64,000 nt of DNA from Symbiodinium natans (GCA_905221605.1 CAJNDS010002646.1:62001-126000); one strand, 5' to 3'; shown: positions 23,240 to 34,108, counted from the first letter of the stretch. Numbers and translations are program-made. Notes: generated by a model from the letters alone, not told the origin.

Positions 23240-23715
23240 AAAAAGTCTCCACTCCTCTGATTTTCGAACAATGAAAAACAAAAACAAAACAAGATTTCAG
23301 GGGGGTGGAATTTAAACTAAAATCCCTTCTCTCTTCTCCCTTGATTTTTCGAATCACGAAATACAAAAAACAAAAAAAATCGAGGGGCGTAGAATTTAGA
23401 ATAACTTCCCTTCTCTCTTCTCCTCGGATTTTTCGAATAATGAAATACAAAAAACAAAAAAGATTCGGGGGTGGAATTTAGAATACGTTCCCTTCCCTAC
23501 AACAAGTAAATGGGGGGGGCTGCGCCCCCCCCAACCCCCCCGCTCTTTACTTCCAAAAAGTCTCCACTCCTCTGATTCTCGAACAATGAAAGACAAAAAC
23601 AAAACAAGATTCGAGGGGGGTGGAATTTAAACTAAAATCCCTCTCTCTTCTCCTCTGATTTTTCGAAGTTTCGAAGAACGAAATACAAAAAACAGAAAAG
23701 TTCGAGTAGGACGAC
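23240..23715. repeat. Tandem repeat, about 90-110 bp units
   Basis: Four to five units share the order TCTCTTCTCCTCTGATTTTT, CGAA(CA)ATGAAA, TACAAAAAACAAAA and GGGGGTGGAATTTA. A C/G-rich palindromic insert (GGGGGGGGCTGCGCCCCCCCC, 23,512-23,532) interrupts the array. No coding function is inferred. Confidence 0.8.
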
Positions 23716-23924
23716 TAGAAGCAAGGGGGCATGGATTTTAGAACAATTTTTTTTTCCTTGCTTCTACGGGAGGACGGCTCGAAAGATAATTCTCGACTCC
23801 TCTGTCCTTCTCCAGGCACCGCAGGACGACAAAGAACGAGGGGGGGGGGACTCCTTTTCTTCGACAGGCTACGCAGAACGACCACCACACTGACTCTAAA
23901 GCAAAGCCCCGAAGGACCCTGCTA

Positions 23925-24445
<521 letters not shown>

Positions 24446-24539
24446 CTCCTACTACCACAACAACGACTACTATCACCTCTTTTACGACCACGACGACGAC
24501 TGCGACCACCAGTAGAGAATAATCAGTTCAGAGAAGAGG

Positions 24540-24815
24540 GCTTTAAAGGACTCAAGGGCTTGAAGGGCTTGAAGGGACCTTGGAGCTTGAAGAGATTCTA
24601 GGGAGCTTGAAGGGTTGACCAAAATGGAAGAAAAAGAACACTGATCTAGCTTGAGAAGGTGCATTGTAGATTTTGTAAACTTGCTTAAAACTTTTAAAAA
24701 CTTATGCAGCCCCCTTTAGCGAAGGGAATCAAAAGAGGGGCTTTAAGGAGGGCTTGAAGAAGGCCCGAAGGGCCGAAGAGGGCTTCGACCTTCGTCGAAG
24801 GGGGCTTCAAGGGGG
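24540..24815. repeat. Degenerate GGCTTGAAGGG minisatellite
   Basis: Scattered copies of GGGCTTGAAGGG and GGGCTTCAAGGGG resemble the left arm of the 22.1-kb element, which suggests a related or fragmented copy. No gene is seen. Confidence 0.6.
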
Positions 24816-24904
24816 GACCTTCTCCGCGTGTCTTAGGACCACAGTTTTCATTCGGATTTGTTGTTGTAGGCCTTCCAGTGCATGAGCCCAAGACCAAACA
24901 CCAC

Positions 24905-25065
24905 ATCTTACGTGCACGGCCTACGCGCGGAGTGACGTGTGCCTACGCGGACCTACGCGGCAAGCATAGACAACCTACGCGGACCTACGCGCCCATACTG
25001 CATAGACTTGCCTATGCGGACCCTGCGCAAACCTGCGCCCTGCAGGCAAAATGCTACGCGGCCGA
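24905..25065. repeat. CCTACGCGG motif cluster
   Basis: At least six copies of CCTACGCGG or close variants (CCTATGCGG, GCTACGCGG) fall within 160 bp, about 20-30 bp apart. The role is unknown. Confidence 0.6.
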
Positions 25066-25083
25066 CTTTCAATGATCGCGTCT

Positions 25084-25581
25084 CTACGTAGCCTTGCTCC
25101 TAAGAAAAAAAAAACGCTGCTTAATTTGGCTCCAGCATCTGAGATAGCAACACATACTCTGTTCCACGTTTTTGGACGGAGCTAGCCTGTCCAAGGCTCC
25201 TTTGAACGTCCCCGCTTGTACCATCCTCAGAAGCCAGAGCCGCCTTGCCCCAGCAAGTGCCCACACAAACCACTCACCAGACAGTGAGAGCCAACATTTC
25301 TTAGATAACCTTGGACATCTGCAAGGTTCCGCCTTGTCTGTGTGCACGGACAGACCCCAGCCCTTGCAGGAAACGTGGATGTAAACAAAAAGTAGGCCTG
25401 CCATGTCCAGCAGGCTAATAACCATTGGTTGCCTTTCAGATGGGAAAAGCGAGAAGATCGGGTAACCTCCATCTGCATCCTGTTCCGACCAATACCAGCC
25501 CATGCGAACCCTCAGCACGGAGCAAGGCCGGAGGAGGCTTTCTCGGGCTATTAATAGCCACCAACAGCTGCCCTTCAACTT
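25084..25581 (-). CDS. Hypothetical reading frame adjoining the retrotransposon
   Basis: The minus strand is open from the retrotransposon edge to a stop at 25,084. It contains WYWSEQDADGGYPIFSLFPS and later WALAGARRLWLLRMVQAG. If the 9.1-kb element and one target copy are removed in thought, the frame stays open into the right flank (ARTESLQRAQCK), which has a CTGCAG acceptor-like site. The element may therefore have landed in or next to a gene. No domain is recognised and the start is unknown. Confidence 0.3.
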   Translation of the reverse strand, partial: KLKGSCWWLLIARESLLRPCSVLRVRMGWYWSEQDADGGYPIFSLFPSERQPMVISLLDMAGLLFVYIHVSCKGWGLSVHTDKAEPCRCPRLSKKCWLSLSGEWFVWALAGARRLWLLRMVQAGTFKGALDRLAPSKNVEQSMCCYLRCWSQIKQRFFFLRSKAT

Positions 25582-26134
25582 TGTGAAAAACGCAGAGCTC
25601 TTTTTCACTCCACGCTTGAGCCAAAAACACCAGAGGTGTTCGGCAAGTCTCTCGCAGAGTCAGCGCAGCTTCACTTTCGTGAATTCCATCTCAACTTTGT
25701 TAAACAAAGGAGGAACACATGCAAACGTCCTAATGCTTCTCAGGACTTCCGTGCTTCAGCAAAACAAGCATACAAGTGCACAGCCACTCTGCTCGAACCT
25801 CAGTACGACGACACGAGCGAAGCGAGGGTCGGCGGCCAAGGTTTGAAGAGCAAACTCAGAGCAACACGCACTTCTTCAAGGATGCTCCGAAAGCATCTCG
25901 AGTGCTTCTCTGCTCATCATGCACACTCCAAGCGTCTCACGTTAAGCTCAAAGCAAGAAACACTTTCAAGCCAAGCTCCAAACATGCTATGTCCATGCCT
26001 GTTTCTGCTAACACAAAACAAACGGTTCAAGCACAGTTCTCAACTCACGCAATGCAAACTCGTGGTTCATGTCACATGTTCAAGACATCCTGTCAACTGT
26101 AAAGGCACTCACAAGGAAGTCACAAACTTTCACA
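25582..26134 (-). repeat. LTR (3' LTR in element orientation)
   Basis: It starts TGTGAAAAACGCAGAGC and ends CACAAACTTTCACA. It differs from the other LTR by about four substitutions, a 4-base insertion near 25,640 and one extra A near the end. On minus it contains TTTTTGGCTCAAG, which shares its last 12 bases with the 3' end of the dinoflagellate spliced leader. Confidence 0.93.
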
Positions 26135-26146
26135 CCCCCTCATGCC
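26135..26146 (-). promoter_or_regulatory. Polypurine tract
   Basis: On the minus strand GCATGAGGGGG lies directly against the start of the 3' LTR, the expected place for the plus-strand DNA priming site of an LTR retrotransposon. Confidence 0.6.
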
Positions 26147-26162
26147 TGCAACAGTTGCGTCC

Positions 26163-29100
26163 TCAAGTCCTGTCTTCTTCCATAGCTCGTCTCGCACCCT
26201 TCAGCATTTCTTCTCCTAACAGCTCAGGGTACACACCTGACGCCGGGAGCTGAAGGTGGATGTGTTGGTGGCTCTCATCACAGCGGTTCCTAGCCATACT
26301 GTTGATGAAATTCGAAGAGTTACTACAAAACCACCATCTCTTCCAGGCTCTTTCAGAACCCTTCTCGAAGCAACAGCGATCGACGACACATCCCTTCGCA
26401 AGACCAAGACGTTGACTTACAGACCTAAAGACCGTTTCATTCCACAAGTCAGACCTAGCTGGCCACTCGTGAGAAAGAAGAAGACGCGGACAGTTCGCGT
26501 ACGGACGGAGAAGGTTCCAAATCCTTCGCCAAGACCTCTTATGGACCAAAAGAGACTCCCGCCACCTGGCGTAGGCCTGTCCACCTTTTCGAAATCTCAA
26601 ATGACGAAGTCCGCACCCAGCCGAACACGGCGTAGACAAGTGCGCATACACCTTCACCCTTTCCTGAAGTAACACGCTAAAGACTTCTTTGAGAAGCTGG
26701 TATCCGTTTTCACTTAACAGATCCACTTGCTTTGTCACTCCAAAATACGCGATACGAGGATTCTTCGAGCAAGCTCTTGACAAAGAGCTTCCTTCTTCAC
26801 AGCAGAGCTCAACCACAACATAAGAAGCCTGGTTCCTTGCTACCTTCTCTGCTGCGGCTCGCCAAGAAACAGGGACGTCCAGTTCGCAGACTTCATCTGC
26901 TGGTTTATTGGGCTCGTTAAACGTGACAGAAACGCTGGTTCCGGAATTTTTCTCTTTCCAATGGACTGGTTCCGGAATGAGGCCACAAGCCTCGCACAAG
27001 CTGACCAAACTGTCGTTAGTTGGGCTTTTTGTTAGAGCATCTGCCGGGTTGACAGCACCTGGTATGTGCTCAATCGTGAATCTTCCAAGCTGGACAAGTT
27101 CCTGGAGAAAAGCGGCTCTCAACTCAATATGGCGGACCTTCCTCAACAATGTCCCCATTTTGGAAATGGACACGGCGCTTTCAGAGTCCGAATACCCCTT
27201 AAGAAGGTAGTACCCCGTTTCCCGGTCCTTCGGGATGCCCTCCAAGATGGTCTCCGTCAAGAGAGCAATGTACAAACCTTCCCTGGCTATCTCAGTAAGC
27301 GCCGCAAGCTCACTCTCGGCGCTCGAAAGGGCTGTGGTGGACTGCTTCCTGCTGAACGTCTTTAAACAGCAGTTTTCCCAAGTAATCACCCCACCACTAA
27401 CAGAATTCAGGCTCCAGCTTGCGTCCGTAAAGCACGATACCGCTTGGGGATCCGCATCGTCTTCCAGGATCTCCCGAGTCGACGGAAACACCTGAACCTT
27501 ATGCGGAAGACCTTTGACCCATTTGAGAACATCCCTCATGCATGTTTCAGCTGCCTCGTCAGGGGCCGACTGATGACGCCCCAAAAACCCGCAGCAGAAC
27601 TGCAAATCTGGTCTGGAGAGTGCAGCCCATGCTAGACGCCCTAAGGTTCTACGGTACTTCTCGTGAGCAGCTGGACTGATCTTTTCGGTTTGCCCTTTCT
27701 TAATGAGGTCAGAGTAGCGCTTCTCCAATGACGGAAGCTTGGGGTTCGGTTTGGTTATCCCATACTCTTCACAGCAGGAATCCAAATACTTAGCGTCCAG
27801 TCCAAAATAGACTCGCTTCTCTCCCTTATTCCTGAAGATTCGCCGTCCTAGAAAGGATACTTCTCCCGCGCTATTCTCATGAAGCTCACCAGTCAGTTTC
27901 AGCTTGTAGCGTTTCTGCAGATCTTCGAAAACCTTCTTCCCTTCGGAGGGGTCCTCAGAGTAGATTAACAAATCGTCAACGTAAAAGAGGACCAGCGTCA
28001 GACCCTTGGAGGTCTTCCTGCGGTATATCGTCGGGTCCAAGCTCGGACTGAATCCGCTCTGTTCCAAGTGCGAACTCAGCTCCTTATACCAAGAAAGCGG
28101 TGCTGATCTCAGTCCGTTCATGGCTTTGTGTAATCGAAGATACACCTTCTTGTTTCCGGCCTTTTGAGGGATTTTAGAGTCCGCAATACTCACGTTACTC
28201 GGAAGCTCTACGTACTCAGGCCTTGACACTGCTGCATGCATAAAAGCAACGCTCACGTCACAGCTCAACACTGAACCTCTTCGACAAAGCAGTGCCAACA
28301 GAAGCCGCAATCCCTCCAAACTCGTAGTCGGGCTGTAGATACCTTCTGACAAGGTCGTGCCTCCCATCGAAGCATAATCTCTTACTACCAGACGTGACCG
28401 GTACAGCCCTTTACGCTTGACCGTGTTAACCCACCGACTGGTAAGTACCCGCCTGCCGCTCTCACGTGCGGACTTCCGGGCCTCATCTTCAGAGATCACC
28501 TTTCCTACTCCGAACGACTCGAGTTCCTCTAGTTCCAACTTCATTGAGGCATACAAAAGGCTCGGATCCAACTGTTCTCCGGATGTTTCAGAGACCGCAT
28601 TTCGTGGTACCTGACACTTGACCCTACTTCCTCCGAATTTCAAGGTAAACGAGTCAGCCACCTCCTGTGAGGTAGCTCGAAGGTCAGGTCCTTGGTACAA
28701 AGACTCCAAGAGGTGATTCGAAAGCCAATCAATCTCCATGTCCTCCATGTTTTCCCCCTCATCAGGCAGGATCCCTGCCTCACCTTCTTCCGCCGGGGCA
28801 CTTACGGGAGCATAGGTATCGTCAGCAATCATCTCTTCGTCTTCTTCATTTAAAGGACCAACACCACCTTCCATGACCTCATCTTCAGGACCATTCCCAT
28901 CATCAACACCTTCGGGTTCATACAAGACAGGCCGTTCTGGGTCTTTACCATCAAGAACCAAAGACTGCGCAACAGCGAGGCCTTCGACAGTTCCCACCTC
29001 GCACGCTCCATCAACGATTCTTCCGGTCGGAAATACGTCAATCTCCGTACTACCAAAAGGGGCCGCGAAGATCCCTCCACCTCGTGCGTTCACGGGTCCT

Positions 29101-29399
29101 AAGTAAACAGCCTTGACTGTTTTCGCTCCCCTGTATTTAGCAAGATGCGCCTTCGACTTGCTAACTTTTGCCTGAACCACACAACCAAAGGGAAGCGTTC
29201 TAGTTCGGTGAACTATTTCCTCGTGCAGCAAATCAATGCTGGTGGTGGAGTCACCGTGGCTCGAAGATTGTAACACCTCGACACATAGAACACACAGGCT
29301 TGCCACAAGAGACCCCCTAAGGGAAGCTGGTACTTTCCCAGCTCTGCATCTTGACCAGGGAACTTCTTTAGAGCAATTTGGCGCTCCAAGTCCAACCAC
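26163..29399 (-). CDS. copia-type Pol: integrase tail, reverse transcriptase, RNase H and a C-terminal methyltransferase-like extension
   Basis: This is one open frame of 1,078 codons. The first part (to about residue 130) is the C-terminal side of integrase, including LPFGCVVQAKVSKSKAHLAK. An acidic linker follows. RT spans about 316-545 with LVLFYVDDLLIY (YVDD at 473-476), typical of copia RVT_2. RNase H spans about 655-790 with CFTDASWS and ALSSAESELAAL, ending with the HIPGAVNPADALTK motif. Residues about 850-1078 form an extra module: VVVELCCEEGSSLSRAC resembles a SAM-binding motif I and HLSTPCSAGC resembles the Pro-Cys motif IV of cytosine methyltransferases. Cytosine methyltransferases captured by retrotransposons are known in dinoflagellates; whether this module is one is inference. 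The 5' end of the frame is arbitrary, since integrase continues upstream in another frame. Confidence 0.9.
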   Translation of the reverse strand: MVGLGAPNCSKEVPWSRCRAGKVPASLRGSLVASLCVLCVEVLQSSSHGDSTTSIDLLHEEIVHRTRTLPFGCVVQAKVSKSKAHLAKYRGAKTVKAVYLGPVNARGGGIFAAPFGSTEIDVFPTGRIVDGACEVGTVEGLAVAQSLVLDGKDPERPVLYEPEGVDDGNGPEDEVMEGGVGPLNEEDEEMIADDTYAPVSAPAEEGEAGILPDEGENMEDMEIDWLSNHLLESLYQGPDLRATSQEVADSFTLKFGGSRVKCQVPRNAVSETSGEQLDPSLLYASMKLELEELESFGVGKVISEDEARKSARESGRRVLTSRWVNTVKRKGLYRSRLVVRDYASMGGTTLSEGIYSPTTSLEGLRLLLALLCRRGSVLSCDVSVAFMHAAVSRPEYVELPSNVSIADSKIPQKAGNKKVYLRLHKAMNGLRSAPLSWYKELSSHLEQSGFSPSLDPTIYRRKTSKGLTLVLFYVDDLLIYSEDPSEGKKVFEDLQKRYKLKLTGELHENSAGEVSFLGRRIFRNKGEKRVYFGLDAKYLDSCCEEYGITKPNPKLPSLEKRYSDLIKKGQTEKISPAAHEKYRRTLGRLAWAALSRPDLQFCCGFLGRHQSAPDEAAETCMRDVLKWVKGLPHKVQVFPSTREILEDDADPQAVSCFTDASWSLNSVSGGVITWENCCLKTFSRKQSTTALSSAESELAALTEIAREGLYIALLTETILEGIPKDRETGYYLLKGYSDSESAVSISKMGTLLRKVRHIELRAAFLQELVQLGRFTIEHIPGAVNPADALTKSPTNDSLVSLCEACGLIPEPVHWKEKNSGTSVSVTFNEPNKPADEVCELDVPVSWRAAAEKVARNQASYVVVELCCEEGSSLSRACSKNPRIAYFGVTKQVDLLSENGYQLLKEVFSVLLQERVKVYAHLSTPCSAGCGLRHLRFRKGGQAYARWRESLLVHKRSWRRIWNLLRPYANCPRLLLSHEWPARSDLWNETVFRSVSQRLGLAKGCVVDRCCFEKGSERAWKRWWFCSNSSNFINSMARNRCDESHQHIHLQLPASGVYPELLGEEMLKGARRAMEEDRT

Positions 29400-29806
29400 A
29401 CAGCCCAGAAGCCTTGGCGTACCGATTCAACTTGTCGTTCTATCGAGCCTTTGGCTTGTGGCCTATACCCTGGAACCACATCAACAATAGTTGCGCTGTG
29501 GGGGCAGTTTCGGGACCTACTCAGTCTTTCCGCCAAAGCAATGATAGATCCTTCTTGATCCATTCGAAACGTCACGGCTTTGCCTACCAGTCCCATCTCA
29601 CGCAGCACTCTGTTGATGTTAGCAAGCAATTGTGGATCTTCGAAGTTCGGTGCGGGCAGACTGACAGTTTGCCTGGAACCCAGGTGCGTCATCAACAGGA
29701 CTCTTAGCTTGCCGAAAAAGAAAAAATCAAGACCAACAGTCTGATTCTCTTTTTGCAGACGGCGACGCAACGACGCGCGGGGACACGACCCTTCGACGAA
29801 CAGCAT
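29213..29806 (-). pseudogene. Integrase core fragment (frameshifted from Pol)
   Basis: It contains KAVTFRMDQEG (second catalytic Asp), GYRPQAKGSIERQVE (catalytic Glu) and RQGFWAVWLDLERQI, typical of the copia integrase core. Near 29,270 the sequence leaves this frame and continues in the Pol frame one base away, so a single-base indel splits integrase from RT. The N-terminal third of the integrase, with the zinc-binding region and first Asp, is not found upstream on this strand, consistent with a rearrangement breakpoint at about 29.8-30.3 kb. Confidence 0.8.
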
Positions 29807-30330
29807 GAGTCACAGTTGGAATCGTAAGGGAAATGGCCTTGAGCACGATGATGACACAAGGCGGTTGAAAACAGGAATCCTGAAAGATTCTCTCTCCACT
29901 GTCCGGTGGTTCCAGTCGATTCTCTGGAGACTTGGGGGGTCTCTCAGAAACCTCAGAAGGCTCGTAATCGGGACTTGACGTGACGGAACGGATCCTTGAA
30001 GACGAAGACCCGAGCTCCCTACCACGAGCTTCCAAATCAAAGGGCTCAGCTTTGGTCCCGGCACTGGCAGTCCTCTGTGCATCATCCGCAGATGACACAC
30101 CAATGGACTGCTCTCATCATTGCCCTCTCCAAGATCAAGCACACCAAGCAAGCACAAACACTCCCAAGCACACTGCAGGCCTTGCAAAACAACATGCTCA
30201 ACATGCAACGTGTACGTGTGGGGTTTTGGGGCCTTCCTACACAAGACAAACTGCTCATAGCTAGGCACTCGGACCCAGTGGTTCCCACAGAAGATCCTAA
30301 CACTGCAGCTCGCATCGCCTTTACCGCCGG
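29807..30330. other. Rearrangement breakpoint zone inside the retrotransposon
   Basis: Between the minus-strand integrase fragment and the plus-strand gag region the coding strand changes. Neither strand shows a recognisable domain, although the minus strand has a Ser/Pro/Glu-rich open stretch (SSPDYEPSEVSERPPKSPEN). The breakpoint of the inferred internal inversion should lie here. Confidence 0.55.
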
Positions 30331-31272
30331 TGGCGGCGGCGGAAGCGAACGAGCGCTCCGTACCCGTCTGTCCAAGACCAAGAAGAAGGCGGCCGATGGA
30401 ATCCCCAGGCGGGACTGTTGAAGTCGGAGAAGGTGGCTCCAGGGGCATGTTCCCGTCGTCGTGGTGGCCCGGATTGCAGCCGAAGTTCCCGGAACCATTG
30501 GTGGAGCTGGTCCACTCTTCAGAGCCGAGCGGAGAAGTTCCTGCCGCCTTGCCATTTTTTTTTGCTGGAGCATCAAGGCATGAGCAAAGGACGCATGCGA
30601 GAAGTGGTTGGGCTTCTGCAGTCTCTTGGGTGGTCAGTGTTTTTGGGGGTTCCACGTCTTGTTTTGTCGAGTTTAAAAGGTGTTCCGTTGGAGAAAAGGA
30701 TCGGAAGGTCTTTAGAGTGAGGCCGCGCCACGCCCCGCTTCGGGGCCCTCCATGCCAACGGTTCCCAAATCAGGAGTCCCATCTTCCAGCAGCTCGGCCA
30801 ATGTTCCCAGCTTCGATGCGGTGGTGGCCGCTGCAAAAGCGATCAAGAAGGGATGAAGGGGATCCAGAACTGCTTTTCTGTTCGGAATGGAGTCCTAGAC
30901 TACGCCTACGCGGCGCACCGAATTTCCTTTTGAGAAGAAAACAAGGATGTGAGTGCGTGGTTTCGTTTTTATGTGAGGCATGAGTTGTTTGAGCTTGCTT
31001 TGCCGCTTGAATTGCTTGAGCTTGAGCTTGCTTGTGCCCGAAACCCCTTTGAAACGCACCAAATCCCAAACCTCAACTTCAACCCCAACCGAACCACCGC
31101 CAGCCAAAACAGGAATGGTTTTGGGCCAGGACTGGATGTCATGGCCATCGTGGCCGTCTGGCATGGATATGTAGAGACTTTGAGCTCGTGGTTGGCTTGC
31201 AAGACGAGTCTTTCGTTTGGGAGCTTCAGCTGAGTGTGAAGGTGAAGCACGAGATACTCCAGAAGGATTTTA
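30330..31272 (+). pseudogene. gag N-terminal region, interrupted frames
   Basis: Plus-strand segments with gag-like texture include MESPGGTVEVGEGG, SANVPSFDAVVAAAKAIKKG (ends in a stop near 30,857) and QDESFVWELQLSVKVKHEIL (near 31,190-31,250, ends in a stop at CSAER). They lie in different frames and are separated by a TTGAGCTTGCTT-rich insert (30,975-31,040). They are probably pieces of one gag disrupted by indels and an insertion. Plus-strand orientation is opposite to Pol. Confidence 0.45.
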
Positions 31273-32040
31273 GTGGAAGTTGCAGCGCGGAGCGCTAAGC
31301 TGTTTTCCTACCTGACCCAAGCTCTGGCAAAGTCAGAGGCTGATCGGTGCAGTATCCTTTTGCAAGCGGTGAAAAAAGAGCTTCGTCAGTACGTTGTCTT
31401 GCATGGGAAGAGCAACGACTGGAACTCATTGTGCAGCAGTCTGAAGTACTACGAAGAACAGCTTCGACTCTGCGAGGCTCCAGGTGGGACGTCTCGATCC
31501 CTCAGTGACACTTTGTGTGATTACTGCGGGAAACGGGGACACCAAGCCGAGAAGTGCTGGAAGCAACGGGATGAGAAGGCCCGTGGTGGTGAAGTCCGGA
31601 CAAAGGCAAGGGCGACCATGGAAAGGATCGAAAGAAGCCTAAAGAAAGGAAAAGGGGACCGAAATCCCAAAGGTGGGGGAACTTCCAAAGGTGGAGGAAC
31701 GCCGCGGGGAGGTGGAACTCCTCGGAGCGAGCACGGGGACAAGAGCCCCAAAGGGCGCGGAAAGGGCAAGGAGAAGTCGAAGAAGAAGAAAGGAAAAGGG
31801 AAAGGCCGTTACTTGGGTGAGCCCGAATCGGAAGCAGACTCTGGGGAAGCCACCTTGATGGCTTTGGGTTTTTCTGGAGTGCGGCAAGCTTCGGCCGAAC
31901 CTTCTCTTCCTCCTCGTGTTCTGAACGCGCCTGAAGAGGTGAAGCCGGTAGGCACCGTAGTTGGAGAGTCAATGGGGGCCTTAGGCTCGAAGTTTTCTCA
32001 AAGAGGAAACCTCTCAGATGTGCTCGCACCTAGGGGTTAG
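31273..32040 (+). CDS. gag with CCHC zinc knuckle
   Basis: It opens with KLFSYLTQALAKSEADRCSI and a helical stretch (YYEEQLRLCEAP). Then comes CDYCGKRGHQAEKCW, a perfect C-x2-C-x4-H-x4-C zinc knuckle for RNA packaging. A basic, Lys/Gly-rich tail follows (KGGGTPRGGGTPR repeats, then KGKEKSKKKKGKGKGRY). It overlaps the protease frame by a few codons at the end (32,018-32,040), typical of a gag-pol frameshift or of a one-base lesion. It lies on the strand opposite to RT. Confidence 0.85.
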   Translation: MEVAARSAKLFSYLTQALAKSEADRCSILLQAVKKELRQYVVLHGKSNDWNSLCSSLKYYEEQLRLCEAPGGTSRSLSDTLCDYCGKRGHQAEKCWKQRDEKARGGEVRTKARATMERIERSLKKGKGDRNPKGGGTSKGGGTPRGGGTPRSEHGDKSPKGRGKGKEKSKKKKGKGKGRYLGEPESEADSGEATLMALGFSGVRQASAEPSLPPRVLNAPEEVKPVGTVVGESMGALGSKFSQRGNLSDVLAPRG

Positions 32041-32480
32041 CCCGAGGGATGTTTGGTTGGTTGATAGTGGGGCTACGTGCCACATAGTTTCCAACCAGTT
32101 TATTTCAGGATTTCGTGTGGTGAAGACACACGACAAGGCAGCCAGTCTGTTCAACGCCTCTGGAGGTTCGATCGACGTTTCGTCTGTGGTCGATATCGAA
32201 GTCTACTTCGGTGATGTTCTTCTGAGACTCGGGGAGGTGTTGGTGGCTGATGTCGGGTTTAATGTCCTCTCTCCATGGTGTGGGGCGGAATTGGGTTGGA
32301 AGACCTATCTGTCCAAAACGGGGTCCCGAATGTACAAAGGGAACAAGAAGAGTATCAAGTTGGTTGGTCACAATCGGGCCTGGTGGGCGTTTAGTGGGGG
32401 AAAGAAGTCTAAAGCCTCCTCCAAGAAAGGGGCGGAGGGGCCTAACGACATGGAACTTGATTCACTGAAGGACACTGTTG
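32018..32480 (+). CDS. Retropepsin-like protease
   Basis: WLVDSGATCHIVSNQFISGF is the classic copia aspartic protease active site (D-S-G-A-T-C-H). It is followed by INASGG-like and VLSPWCGAELGWKTYL segments. The frame stays open far beyond (to about 34.28 kb), but after about 32.75 kb the translation loses copia-like character. No integrase N-terminus follows it on this strand, which fits the inferred inversion breakpoint. Confidence 0.85.
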
Positions 32481-32744
32481 TGCCAGGATCTGAGGTTCCT
32501 ATCCCCTCAGGACAGCGGACCGCTCCCAGGAGCATCTTGAAGAAAGGAGGAAAGAGCCTGCATAAGGTCGATGAGCTCGATGATGAGCAGTGTGGCCGAC
32601 ACGCTTTGTCTTCAACTCCGTTTTCGTTTCTCCTTCGAGGGTTTAGGTCTGAGATCTTCAATCCCGAAAGTCCTCTGGGAAAGCCCAAAGTTCCCTCAAG
32701 TTGTCCAGAAAGTCCTCAAGAAGAGCTTGTTTTCGACAAAAACC

Positions 32745-32810
32745 TTAGGAAGCAGCATGACATGTGTGGCTTGACCTTGATTAGGAAGCAGCATGACATG
32801 TTTGGCTTGA
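32745..32810 (+). repeat. Two tandem copies of a 36-bp unit
   Basis: TTAGGAAGCAGCATGACATG followed by TGTGGCTTGA or TTTGGCTTGA appears twice in a row, inside the retrotransposon and downstream of the protease. It begins a TTGGAGCTTG-rich stretch that looks like inserted non-coding sequence. Confidence 0.7.
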
Positions 32811-33050
32811 ACGTGCGCTTGATTTTTGAGCTTGGATTGAATTGCTTGAGCATGTTGATTTGGAACCTTGGGAAGATACATGCTTTGGAGCTTGCTTTGC
32901 GTGGGTGCATCATGTTTTTCATGGGGTGTTTTTCGCTTATGCAAGGGATTGGAGCGCTTTTCGGAAGCGCACGAAGGAATAGATCCGGAGCTCTGAGCGT
33001 TTTGGTTCTAGTAGCCTTTTGCTTTTGTTGCTCGAAGAGCAACACGATCC

Positions 33051-34108
33051 ATGATGGGTGGCTCTCAGAGTGTCACGCCGGAAGTGGAGGTGGAAGCCTC
33101 TGGGCCTATGGAAGAGGCCCCAGTTGGTGGAGAGGCGAGTGTTTCGCCAATGGTGGGCCCGTCGCTGGAGGAGGTGACGGTCCAGGAGCCAATTGGAGAG
33201 AAAGAGGTTCCATCAGCGGCTTCCTCGGGGGAAGTTCTTTTCCGTCATCCGGATCGGGAGGTGCCTTCGCCTACCGACTCCGAGAATTGGGGGCATTGGC
33301 GTCCCCTTGCGGCGGAACCCGTGGAGCTTGGAGATTCCGATGTGCCGAGGATTACTCCGGTGGACACCACGCAGCCACCATCCATCCCGGGACAACACCT
33401 GACGGCCTTGCATCATGCTTTGCTTTTCGATATGAGGAGGAGGATTGCCGAGGCTGCCGAGCTTGGGGTCCATTTGTACCCCGAGCCTGGGGAACCAATG
33501 CCCCAGCTTTCCCATTATTATGGGCCCCCAGCAGACCCAAGTGCCATTTACGATTCCCTCGCCATGGCCGGGACCATTGGCGAGGCCTATGTGGTGCAGC
33601 AGCTGGGGTCTCCGGCGATTACTCGCCAGATCTTTGGTGGGTCTGCAACTTTGGTTCGTCCCAGCGAATATGCAGCCCCGACTCCGTGGCACTCGGTGCT
33701 TCCACGGTTTCCGGAAGGTCCACATCCACCACAGGTACTTCCCGAACCTGTGCAAGAAGAGGGTCGCCGTCCCAAAAGATTTCGGGAGGTGGCCACCTCC
33801 ACTGTGGATCAAGACGTGGCTGCAGAAGAGCGCCTCCATCTTCTTCTCCAAGGCAAAGGCCTCTTCGAATGGGGGCTGAGGCCCCACGACGTCCTGTCAG
33901 CCATAGACAGGCTGGGCGTCGTTACCAAGGGCGCTGGAGGGCGCAACGATCGCCGAGAGCGCGAATGCTCCATAAGCGCAATGGGGTATCTTCAGCGGCT
34001 CCTCATCTGCTTGCGCGCCTTCATCAGTGCAAAGGCGGCGGAACGCCCGTTGTTGGCCCTTCACGAGCCGCGTCTCTTCGAGGGACCGCGCTTTACGCGG
34101 TATTACCA
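33051..34108 (+). CDS. Unassigned reading frame inside the retrotransposon
   Basis: It starts MMGGSQSVTPEVEVEASG. It is rich in Pro/Glu/Ser/Val at first, then QHLTALHHALLFDMRRRIAE, LGVHLYPEPGEPMPQLSHYY and RRPKRFREVATSTVDQDVAA, and runs into the right LTR. About 350 codons are clean before the LTR. No domain is recognised. The possibilities are a spacer ORF between protease and integrase, a gag-like accessory protein, or captured host sequence. It shares the strand of gag and protease, not of RT. Confidence 0.5.
34096..34108 (-). promoter_or_regulatory. Primer-binding-like site
   Basis: On minus, TGGTAATACCGCG follows directly after the CA that ends the 5' LTR. TGG is the expected complement of a tRNA 3' CCA end. 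The tRNA was not identified. Confidence 0.5.

Noticed and set aside
25636-26253. Long plus-strand frame across the left LTR
   Set aside because: Lies in the LTR, is repeated at the right LTR and has no domain; an LTR normally codes for nothing.
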